Below the pieces are notes generated by a model, which worked only from the letters and a program-made list of their open reading frames with translations, did no database searches and was not told where the DNA came from. A DNA stretch of 8,866 nucleotides from Competibacteraceae bacterium UBA3908 (lineage in GTDB: Bacteria; Pseudomonadota; Gammaproteobacteria; Competibacterales; Competibacteraceae): the NCBI GenBank assembly GCA_002391525.1, contig DGFE01000135.1, forward strand, positions 1 to 8,866. Direction: 5' to 3'. This document shows positions 1 to 5,597 of the stretch, piece after piece. Every line of letters begins with the position of its first letter. Within the stretch, counting starts at the first letter, position 1. The position numbers and the translations under genes are program-made.

Positions 1-734
1 TATCTGCAAATTTCGATCTAGGTAAATTTGATCGACTTATATTTACAGCATCAACCTATGAAATCCCTGACTATTTATTCGATATCACGAAACAGGACGG
101 TTTACTGCTAGTTCCGCTTCGCAATCGTGGCCCTGCGGAAGAAGCCGTGCTTCTAAGGCGCATACCAACGGGCTTTGAATCTCAAGAGGTTCGGCTTTGT
201 AAATTCGTCCCTTTGATTTCAAACTGGAGTATGACCGATCCGTCCGGAGTAAAACCCCTTCCTGAAAATGGGTTTTGGCCATCCATCATCCAAGATAGGC
301 GTAGAAAGAAGGCATTCCATTTCTCGCCCGGCGACGTAAAGACACAGCTATATCGAACACTCCCGTTCACGGCTTTCTTGTCCAGGACAGAACCACAGTT
401 CAGGGTCTTTTCACTTTCACCCTCCGCAGGAATGGGAGGGCTTGAGCGTGCCATCTTCGGCGATCCCATCACCATTGCTCTTGCCTTGGGTCGGGAGGAG
501 TTCAGATCAGCAACCCTATGGCATCAAGGCGAGTTGTGGGAATTAGGCGAAAACAGCACAGCTACACAAGATTTTGAACGAGCCTTTGATGATTGGAACG
601 CGAGGGGAAAGCCGACGGGTGCTGAATTCAAGTTGGCGGTCAGTCGGCAAGATAAGGGGCAAAATTTTCTAGCCTCGAACAATCAATGGCATGAGATTCG
701 GGGTAATCACTTATTTACATGGACCATAGCTTGA
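1..734 (+). CDS. PCMT-like methyltransferase with C-terminal extension, 5' end missing
   Basis: The gene is open at the left edge; the frame is read from base 3 and gives 243 visible residues before TGA at 732-734. The first ~70 residues match the end of the protein-L-isoaspartate O-methyltransferase (PCMT) fold: FDRLIFTAST, then EIPDYLF, GLLLVPLRNRG, VLLRRIPTGFES and FVPLI. The SAM-binding motifs lie outside the window. Ordinary PCMT ends near FVPL, but this protein continues for ~170 residues, including FERAFDDWNARGKPTGAEFKLAV near the end in two blocks (FERAFDDWNARGKP, then TGAEFKLAV). From memory, this resembles the tail of the RiPP-associated PCMT group ('methyltransferase, FxLD system' and similar), whose members methylate Asp in precursor peptides to give aspartimide or isoaspartate. 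Its stop lies inside the next gene, so it is probably co-transcribed with the ABC transporter. The PCMT assignment is fairly sure; the peptide substrate is inference. A repair-type PCMT with an unrelated extension is the alternative. Confidence 0.72.
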   Translation, partial: SANFDLGKFDRLIFTASTYEIPDYLFDITKQDGLLLVPLRNRGPAEEAVLLRRIPTGFESQEVRLCKFVPLISNWSMTDPSGVKPLPENGFWPSIIQDRRRKKAFHFSPGDVKTQLYRTLPFTAFLSRTEPQFRVFSLSPSAGMGGLERAIFGDPITIALALGREEFRSATLWHQGELWELGENSTATQDFERAFDDWNARGKPTGAEFKLAVSRQDKGQNFLASNNQWHEIRGNHLFTWTIA

Positions 735-1492
735 TAATGATGATACAGACTACTGGAGCGCATGGGACTAAGGGGAGTGCCATTGTATTTTGTGGCGTCT
801 CGAAAACATACAGAGGCAAGTTTGCTCTGCAGCAGATCAGTTTTGAGGTCGCACGCGGCGAAGTTTTTGGTGTCGTTGGATCGAATGGTGCAGGAAAAAC
901 TACTCTGGTCGCGCTAGCTCTCGGACTCATCACACCAAGTACCGGACAGGTTCGCGTTCTTGGTAACGATCCAGCCCGGAACCGCAAGCAGATTGCCTCA
1001 CGGGTTGGAATTTTATCACCGTTTTTCGAACTTCCTAGGGACCTGACTGCTCGTCAAGTTCTCCGGGTCTATGCAGCCTACTATGCAGTCCCTCAGCGAT
1101 CCGCTGCAATCGCAAGACTTGCTGAAGAACTACGCCTGAACGAGCTGCTCGACCGCAAGATAGCGACTTACTCCATAGGCGAGCGGGTCAGGCTGGCTCT
1201 GGCTAAAGTGCTTATTCATACCCCAGAGGTAATACTCTTCGATGAGCCAACGGCAGGCTTGGATCTTAGAACCTCCGAATGGCTGCGAAACTATATTAAA
1301 CAACTCAGCTTGGGGCGGGACACAACTTTCATAATCACTTCTCACATCATTCATGATGTTGAACTACTCTGCTCCCGTATTGGTATCATGGAACGAGCGA
1401 TACTTGTCACCATTGGTACTGTCGACGAGATAAAACGGATGTATGGGACAGCAACGCTCAAAGAGGCACTTCTCCGTGTTGCTGCAGCCTAA
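719..1492 (+). CDS. ABC transporter ATP-binding protein
   Basis: This 257-residue protein is the nucleotide-binding subunit that would power the permease encoded next. Walker A is GSNGAGKT (54-61), Walker B is VILFDEP (171-177), the D-loop is AGLD (179-182) and the switch histidine is H209 in TSHIIHDVE. The signature is YSIGE (151-155) instead of LSGGQ. The Q-loop region reads GILSPFFELP (97-106) with no glutamine. Both changes leave the general fold recognisable and suit the DrrA/NodI-like export class. The ATG at 719 overlaps the upstream stop by 16 bases and has only a weak, distant GGGG as ribosome site. ATG at 737 or 740, just after that stop, would shorten the protein by 6 or 7 residues without touching the domain. 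Either way translation is probably coupled to the methyltransferase gene. The class is certain; the substrate is unknown. Confidence 0.93.
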   Translation: MDHSLIMMIQTTGAHGTKGSAIVFCGVSKTYRGKFALQQISFEVARGEVFGVVGSNGAGKTTLVALALGLITPSTGQVRVLGNDPARNRKQIASRVGILSPFFELPRDLTARQVLRVYAAYYAVPQRSAAIARLAEELRLNELLDRKIATYSIGERVRLALAKVLIHTPEVILFDEPTAGLDLRTSEWLRNYIKQLSLGRDTTFIITSHIIHDVELLCSRIGIMERAILVTIGTVDEIKRMYGTATLKEALLRVAAA

Positions 1493-2300
1493 ATCCGGCT
1501 TCCTGGCCTTCTTTGATAGACTAGAGGGCGTTTTACTGCGCCATTGGTTCCCCATCTCTCGATCACCGATTAAAATTGCGGAGATGATCTTTTGGCCTCT
1601 AATGAATGTCGTATTGTGGGGCCTAGTCGGGCTTTCGGTATTCGCAATGAATTTCTCCATTGGCTCAGACTATGTTACAAGCCTCATCGTCTGCGTTATC
1701 CTATGGGAGACGTTTTTTCGATCACTCAATTCGATCTTCTCCTCCTTTCTTGAAGAAGTATGGGCTTGCAACATAGTCTATCTTTTTGCGTCCCCAGTCG
1801 TAATCAAAGAGTGGGTTGTGGGGTCTTCAGCAGTCGCCGCAGCGAGAGGTTTGATCGCATTCGCAACCGCTTGGCTTGGGGCGACCGCCCTGTTTAGTCA
1901 GGATCTCACACCGCGGATTGCGCCCTTCTTTGCAACAATACCGATTCTCATCATGCTTGGCCTCGCTTTCGGGCTGGCGATAATCTCAGCTATGATACGA
2001 TGGGGCGTTAGTAAGCAGGGTCTGATCTGGATGCTGCTCGCTCTACTCGGGCCTATGTCATGTATCTACTATCCAGCGCAGGTTTTTCCCTCGCCTCTTC
2101 GAGACGTTGCACTGGCACTTCCAACAACACAGATTTTTGAGTTTATCCGTGATTCAATTCATACAGATAAATTGGAGTGGTATAGCTTGGCAATGCCCAC
2201 TTTATCGGCTTGTGCAATTTTCATATGCAGCCTACTTTTGCTGAGAAATTCTCTCAATTTCGCCAGGAGAGATGGATCGATCTTGCGCCATTTCCAGTAA
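1443..2300 (+). CDS. ABC-2 type transporter permease
   Basis: This is the membrane subunit of an ABC-2 exporter, 285 residues if read from ATG 1443. About six hydrophobic segments are visible, near residues 46-68, 77-97, 123-150, 160-186, 195-217 and 249-268. Between segments 2 and 3 lies FLEEVWACNIVYLFASP (102-118), which matches the amphipathic LEE-W-N-L-SP block of this permease group and probably contacts the ATPase. The protein ends in a short basic tail. It should form the transporter together with the ATPase encoded just upstream. The start is uncertain: ATG 1443 gives a 50-base overlap with the ATPase gene, whereas GTG 1476 gives a 17-base overlap and has AAGAGG at 1461-1466, nine bases away, so the GTG (274 residues) may be the true start. 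The cargo is unknown; export of a modified peptide is inferred from the neighbours. Confidence 0.9.
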   Translation: MGQQRSKRHFSVLLQPKSGFLAFFDRLEGVLLRHWFPISRSPIKIAEMIFWPLMNVVLWGLVGLSVFAMNFSIGSDYVTSLIVCVILWETFFRSLNSIFSSFLEEVWACNIVYLFASPVVIKEWVVGSSAVAAARGLIAFATAWLGATALFSQDLTPRIAPFFATIPILIMLGLAFGLAIISAMIRWGVSKQGLIWMLLALLGPMSCIYYPAQVFPSPLRDVALALPTTQIFEFIRDSIHTDKLEWYSLAMPTLSACAIFICSLLLLRNSLNFARRDGSILRHFQ

Positions 2301-2324
2301 TGAAGTAAGTACCTGAACAATATG

Positions 2325-2368
2325 CTTGCGATGACCTATCAGGGTAAGCAAGGCCCTGCTGACGCAAG
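2325..2368 (+). repeat. nested inverted repeat in the permease to secreted-protein gap
   Basis: In the 101-bp gap after the permease gene, an outer pair CTTGCG (2325-2330) / CGCAAG (2363-2368) encloses an inner pair CAGGG (2340-2344) / CCCTG (2354-2358). A 10-bp palindrome GAAAATTTTC follows at 2375-2384. There is no run of T directly after the outer stem, so a classical terminator is not supported. The RNA could instead be a processing or attenuation element that sets the ratio of the secreted protein to the transporter, or the pairing may be chance. Confidence 0.3.
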
Positions 2369-2401
2369 AAACCGGAAAATTTTCGTCGAGGTATTTAGTG
2401 C

Positions 2402-2911
2402 ATGAACATTAAGGTTGCAGGGCTTATTATTGTATTCGCTCTTTTATATTCTGTTTATGGCCTAACAGCACAAGAGGAAGTGAAACCCGAGATGCAAGAG
2501 GGCGCAAGCGCACTCGATTCACTTAGCCCTGCTGAACTCCCCGATAGCCTGCAATATGCTCCAAAACTAGGCAGTGAATACGCTCGTTATGAAGGGATTT
2601 GGCGGGGTCAGTGGGAAGGAACTTTGGATGCGTATCTTGTAATTACTCAAATCTCCAATGAGAAAGTAAAGGCTTACTATGCTTGGGGTACAAACCTTAT
2701 TGTACGTAATCGGGGAGGGAAAGAGGTTGCGGGTGTCATTCAGAATGGCACGTTAATATTCCCTATGCAGAATGGTTACTCCTTAGTATTCTCATCAGAA
2801 GACGGAATACATCTATCAGGGATATCTTACAGCCCTAGAACAATAAAACCTTCAAGGATTCTAATGTCTAGACTAAGTCATCCTTCTGGTGGTGACGCAA
2901 GATTACCATGA
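2402..2911 (+). CDS. secreted hypothetical protein with Trp/Gly-rich beta-type domain
   Basis: This 169-residue protein has a clear N-terminal signal peptide: one lysine, a hydrophobic core at about residues 5-19, and probable cleavage after LTA (residue 23) or after G20. No lipobox cysteine is present, so a soluble periplasmic or secreted product is likely. After an acidic linker, the domain begins YEGIWRGQWEG and continues with alternating hydrophobic strands: LDAYLVITQIS, KVKAYYAWG, VAGVIQNGTLIF, YSLVFSSEDG, IHLSGISYS and SRILMSRL. This looks like a small beta-barrel or lipocalin-like sheet. From memory, similar W-x-G-x-W-x-G / YAWG domains occur in uncharacterised bacterial proteins, but I cannot name a function. 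GAGG at 2388-2391 is ten bases before ATG 2402. It follows the transporter genes on the same strand and has the same AT-rich composition, so it may belong to the same unit. Confidence 0.7.
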   Translation: MNIKVAGLIIVFALLYSVYGLTAQEEVKPEMQEGASALDSLSPAELPDSLQYAPKLGSEYARYEGIWRGQWEGTLDAYLVITQISNEKVKAYYAWGTNLIVRNRGGKEVAGVIQNGTLIFPMQNGYSLVFSSEDGIHLSGISYSPRTIKPSRILMSRLSHPSGGDARLP

Positions 2912-3069
2912 CGGGTGTCAATCTTCGTTAAATCACAGTAGCGAGTATCTCGTGTGTAGTTGTTGATCTCATCTCAAAACCCAATTTTGGATAGCCACTT
3001 TGGGTATGCATGACTTGGCTCATCATAGGACGCAGCCAAGAATGACAAAGCCGATGTAATTTAGCTATA
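2912..3069. other. AT-rich spacer up to the IS481 left end
   Basis: These 158 bases lie between the secreted-protein stop and the insertion element. I see no convincing gene. The only structure is a 6-bp inverted repeat ACCCAA (2979-2984) / TTGGGT (3000-3005) without a T run, so no terminator can be claimed for the left gene group. A 32-codon reading frame on the - strand (2928-3026) has no ribosome binding site. No IS256-like sequence is recognisable here, which matters for how the neighbouring elements arose. Confidence 0.5.
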
Positions 3070-3088
3070 TGTCGGGCCCCGAGAGATT
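3070..3088 (+). repeat. IS481 left terminal inverted repeat
   Basis: TGTCGGGCCCCGAGAGATT pairs with the right-end repeat at 4128-4146 with three mismatches (positions 8, 13 and 14). It marks the junction between the AT-rich left gene group and the mobile DNA. Confidence 0.8.
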
Positions 3089-3170
3089 CTATTGACACTC
3101 GGAGCCTGTCATTTGCTAGAACTGCGGCTGTTTCTGAACGACTTGATCGTCGCTTACGCGGGAGGCCCTA

Positions 3171-4202
3171 ATGCAGATTCGACTCCACGCCAACGCCACC
3201 ACCACGCCCAAGCAGCGGGCCTATATCCAAGCCTCGACCCGGCCGGTGGCGAAACTGGCCGAGGAATTGGGAGTGAGCGAGACCACGATCCGCCGTTGGC
3301 GGGTACGGGGAACGGTCCAGGACCGTCCGCACACGCCGCACCGCTTGGCGACAACCCTGAACCCGATGCAAGAATTCGTGGTGGTGGAGTTGCGCAAGCT
3401 GCTGTTGCTGCCGTTGGACGACTTGCTGGTGGTGGCCCGCGCGTTCGTCTGCCCAGACTTGTCCCGCTCGGCGCTGGATCGCTGCCTGCGCCGTCACGGG
3501 GTGGCCGCCCGGCTGGCCGACCTGCTGCCGGAGGTTGAGGGGAAACCGCCCCTGCCCAAGACCTTCAAGAATGACGAACCGGGGTTGGTGCAGGTAGACA
3601 TCAAGTACCTGCCGCGGATGCCCGATGAAACTGAACACCGCTATCTGATCGTGGCCATCGACCGGGCCAGCCGCTGGGTCTACTACGAGATCCAGCCGGA
3701 TAAAACGGGGGACACGGCCGCCGGGTTCCTGGAACGCCTCCGGGCCAAAGCCCCGTTTCGCCTCCGCACCGTCCTCACTGAATACGGCAAGGCGTTCACC
3801 GACCGCTTTGGCGCCACCGGCGCGCGCGAACCGACCGGCCAACACCGCTTCGACCACGTCTGTGCCGCCCACGGCATCGACCACCGCCTCATCAAACCCC
3901 GCCACCCCCAAACCAACGGGATGATTGAACGCTTCAACGGCCGCATTGCCGAGGTGTTGAAAACCACCACGTTCGCCTCGGCCCGTCAGTTGGAAACCAC
4001 CTTGCAACGGTATCTCCACCTCTATAATCACTATATCCCGCAAAAGAATCTTGGGCATGTCGCCCCAATCACCAAATTGAAGGACTACTACCGGACCAAA
4101 CCCGCACTCTTTCAAAAAAGACCTATTAATCTTCCGGGACCCGACAGTTCCTCAATCTGCCTCGGTTCGAATGCGCCGATGACCAGCCGCCGCCAGGTCT
4201 GA
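3171..4202 (+). CDS. IS481-family transposase (probably defective, run-on C-terminus)
   Basis: This DDE transposase has 343 residues. An N-terminal helix-turn-helix is seen around residues 26-44 (VAKLAEELGVSETTIRRWR), followed by an RNase H-like catalytic core. The first catalytic Asp is D143 (VDIKYLP) and the Glu is E253 (NGMIERFNGRI). The second site reads TEYGKAFTDR (E204, Y205), where the family normally has TDNGK: Asp is replaced by Glu and the following Asn by Tyr, so catalysis is doubtful. The family's usual end, NLPGPD, is reached at codon 325, but the element's right terminus cuts codon 326. The last 18 residues therefore come from the neighbouring IS256 remnant, with the stop at 4200-4202. 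GGAGG (3161-3165), five bases before ATG 3171, supports the start. Confidence 0.9.
   Translation: MQIRLHANATTTPKQRAYIQASTRPVAKLAEELGVSETTIRRWRVRGTVQDRPHTPHRLATTLNPMQEFVVVELRKLLLLPLDDLLVVARAFVCPDLSRSALDRCLRRHGVAARLADLLPEVEGKPPLPKTFKNDEPGLVQVDIKYLPRMPDETEHRYLIVAIDRASRWVYYEIQPDKTGDTAAGFLERLRAKAPFRLRTVLTEYGKAFTDRFGATGAREPTGQHRFDHVCAAHGIDHRLIKPRHPQTNGMIERFNGRIAEVLKTTTFASARQLETTLQRYLHLYNHYIPQKNLGHVAPITKLKDYYRTKPALFQKRPINLPGPDSSSICLGSNAPMTSRRQV
4128..4146 (-). repeat. IS481 right terminal inverted repeat
   Basis: Read on the - strand it begins TGTCGGGTCCCGGAAGATT and mirrors 3070-3088. The transposase reading frame passes through it, which is why the protein has no stop of its own inside the element. 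Confidence 0.8.
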
Positions 4203-4723
4203 CTGGCGCGGGCCAGGGCGGCGAACATCAGTTTCAGGACGGCGCGCTCGCCGAAGGCGTGGGGGATGGTCTTGGTCCGGCGGCGTTCTTCACCGAACAG
4301 CCGCTCCAGAAGGTTGGTGGTCCGGATGGCCTTGCGGTGGGCGATGGGCAGGCGCTTGGCCACCCCATCCAGGAACAGGTAGAGGACTGGTTGCCCCGCC
4401 AGATCGCGACTGGTAAAGGCCAAGTAGTCGTCCCACTTCACCTCGCTGGCCCATGCGGCCATCCCCGTCACTTGCGGTATGGCATGCTCCACGATCCTTT
4501 CGGCCGTCTTGAGCCGGCCCAGGCGGTTGCCGTTGCGGTATCCCGCCGATTCGCCCCGCTCGTGATAGCCCCGCCACAGCACGCCGGTCAACTCGGCCTC
4601 CAGCGCCTCATCGACGATCAGTCACACCGCATTGCGCAGCAGCGCGCTCTTGTCAAAGTCGCCACTCAATACGTCGGCAATCTGTTTGCGGGTCCGGTCG
4701 CGCGCCGGTACTCTAGCCATCAT
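4147..4723 (-). pseudogene. IS256-family (mutator type) transposase remnant
   Basis: From ATG at 4723-4721 or 4720-4718 the frame reads MARVPARDRTRKQIADVL, then an in-frame TGA at 4624-4622, then LIVDEALEAELTGVLWRGYHERG. The IS256-family N-terminal part (YRNGNRLGRLKTAE, AIPQV) is joined directly to the region before the first catalytic Asp (VLYLFLDGVAKRL). That in turn is joined directly to the C-terminal block HRKAIRTTNLLERLFGEERR. Compared with the family from memory, about 70 and about 170 residues are missing, including the second catalytic Asp, yet both deletions keep the reading frame. The C-terminus is replaced at FEPRQIEEL by the IS481 end; the open frame runs on to 4112. The gene is certainly non-functional. 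Confidence 0.85.
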
Positions 4724-4817
4724 GGAATGTTCGTCTTGGGTTTGGAATCCGAACGTATCAACGTTCAGACCCGAAGGATGCATCCCGCTCCATCATTTTG
4801 GACCCGGTGGGAAAACC
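4147..4817 (-). mobile_element. decayed IS256-family element
   Basis: This is the remnant of an insertion sequence whose transposase is read on the - strand. The 5' terminus is judged to be near 4817, where the - strand reads GGTTTTCCCACCGGGTCC, a typical-looking IS256-class end; its partner is missing because the element is cut by the IS481 right end at 4146/4147. About 670 bases remain, roughly half of a usual IS256-family element. A small hairpin, GAACGT-ATCA-ACGTTC (4751-4766), lies just upstream of the transposase start. No sequence like the lost 3' end is seen on the other side of the IS481 element. Confidence 0.6.
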
Positions 4818-4849
4818 TAAGCCCTGTCTCATCGCAGTGAGGATTTGCC

Positions 4850-5524
4850 ATGCCCGATAAGCCGGAAACTCTGAAAACCGTGACGGTCTGGGACTTGCCG
4901 ACCCGGCTGTTTCACTGGACGCTGGTCATTTTGATGATCGCGCAGTGGTTGACCGCCGAGAACAGCGAGACCATGGATTACCACGTTTGGGGTGGCTACG
5001 CGGTGCTGGCGCTGGTGCTGTTTCGCCTGATCTGGGGATTCGTGGGCAGCGACACCGCCCGGTTCCGCGATTTCCTGCGCGGTCCGGGCGCGGCGCTGGA
5101 GTATGCCAAGGCATTGCGGCGCGGCGAGACGCCGCATTATCTCGGCCACAATCCCATGGGTGGCTGGTCCATCGTGGCGATGCTGGGATTGTTGCTGGTT
5201 CAGGCCGGCACCGGGCTGTTCGCCAACGACGATATCCTGATCGAAGGGCCGCTGTATGCGTGGGTGTCGAAAGGGACGAGCGACTGGCTGACCTCGATTC
5301 ACAAGCTCAGCTTCAACCTGCTGCTGCTGGTGATCGCCGTCCACATCTCGGCGGTGCTGTTCTATTTGCTGGTCAAGCGGGAAAATCTCATCCATCCGAT
5401 GCTGAGCGGCCGCAAGCGGTTGCCGCCAACGCTGGTCAGTCCGGCCCCGCGTATCGTCAGTCCGTGGCTGGGTCTGACGGTGTTCGCGGTCGCGGTCGCG
5501 GCGGTTTGGCTGCTGGTGCGCTGA
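4850..5524 (+). CDS. cytochrome b561-type di-heme membrane protein
   Basis: This 224-residue integral membrane cytochrome b belongs to the bacterial b561 / Ni,Fe-hydrogenase b-type family. It would carry electrons between the quinone pool and a periplasmic partner. VWDLPTRLFHW at residues 13-23 is the family's N-terminal signature. Likely heme-ligand histidines are H22, H45, H151 (SIHKLSFN) and H165 (AVHISAVL). Hydrophobic helices lie near 18-38, 46-66, 111-131, 151-176 and 203-222. GTGAGGA at 4837-4843 is correctly placed for ATG 4850. It converges with the cytochrome c' gene 73 bases downstream; c'/b pairs of this kind are common in proteobacteria, so the c-type protein is its probable redox partner. 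The apparent IS256 end lies only 32 bp before the start, so the original promoter has probably been separated from the gene. Confidence 0.9.
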   Translation: MPDKPETLKTVTVWDLPTRLFHWTLVILMIAQWLTAENSETMDYHVWGGYAVLALVLFRLIWGFVGSDTARFRDFLRGPGAALEYAKALRRGETPHYLGHNPMGGWSIVAMLGLLLVQAGTGLFANDDILIEGPLYAWVSKGTSDWLTSIHKLSFNLLLLVIAVHISAVLFYLLVKRENLIHPMLSGRKRLPPTLVSPAPRIVSPWLGLTVFAVAVAAVWLLVR

Positions 5525-5542
5525 CCGGCGTTCGTTGCAATG

Positions 5543-5595
5543 AAAAAGGCCATGCGCGGGCATGGCCTTTCGAGCCGCCGACTCCCTGGCGGCTT
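5543..5595 (-). terminator. intrinsic terminator between convergent cytochrome genes
   Basis: A perfect 11-bp stem AAAGGCCATGC (5545-5555) / GCATGGCCTTT (5560-5570) with loop GCGG is followed on the - strand by TTTTT, a good stop for the cytochrome c' transcript. It is also likely to stop the + strand cytochrome b transcript, although the T run there is only three bases. A second 7-bp stem AGCCGCC (5573-5579) / GGCGGCT (5588-5594) sits between this hairpin and the cytochrome c' stop codon. Confidence 0.8.
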
Positions 5596-5597
5596 GT

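Larger units (their letters stand above)
3070..4146 (+). mobile_element. IS481-family insertion sequence, 1077 bp
   Basis: The ends are set by terminal inverted repeats: the left end starts TGTCGGGCCCCGAGAGATT at 3070, and the right end read on the - strand from 4146 starts TGTCGGGTCCCGGAAGATT. They match at 16 of 19 positions. Between them lies one transposase gene. The length and the TGT...ACA ends suit the IS481 family. The bases outside (TTAGCTATA on the left, GTTCCTCAA on the right) show no direct repeat, so the flanks have been rearranged since insertion. The right end sits directly against an IS256-family remnant. Confidence 0.82.

Noticed and set aside
147..734. Taking GTG 147 as the true start of the first gene.
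   Set aside because: The same frame is open to the left edge and already encodes conserved PCMT residues (FDRLIFTAST, VPLRNRG) before this point, so the gene begins outside the window.
2928..3026. A 32-codon reading frame on the - strand (starts MMSQVMHTQSG) considered as a precursor peptide or small protein.
   Set aside because: It has no Shine-Dalgarno sequence before either ATG, no leader/core pattern, lies on the strand opposite to the presumed modification genes, and its length is within chance expectation.
3168..4115. Long open frame on the - strand opposite the IS481 transposase.
   Set aside because: It mirrors the GC-rich codon pattern of the real gene on the + strand and has no recognisable domain; the + strand protein is a clear transposase.
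4751..4766. Hairpin GAACGT-ATCA-ACGTTC considered as a transcription terminator or recombination site.
   Set aside because: The stem is only 6 bp with no T run; it lies in the leader of the dead IS256 transposase and is better seen as part of that element.
4259..4840. Long + strand frame across the IS256 remnant and its upstream region.
   Set aside because: The - strand translation carries unmistakable IS256-family blocks; the + strand product resembles nothing and crosses the IS end.
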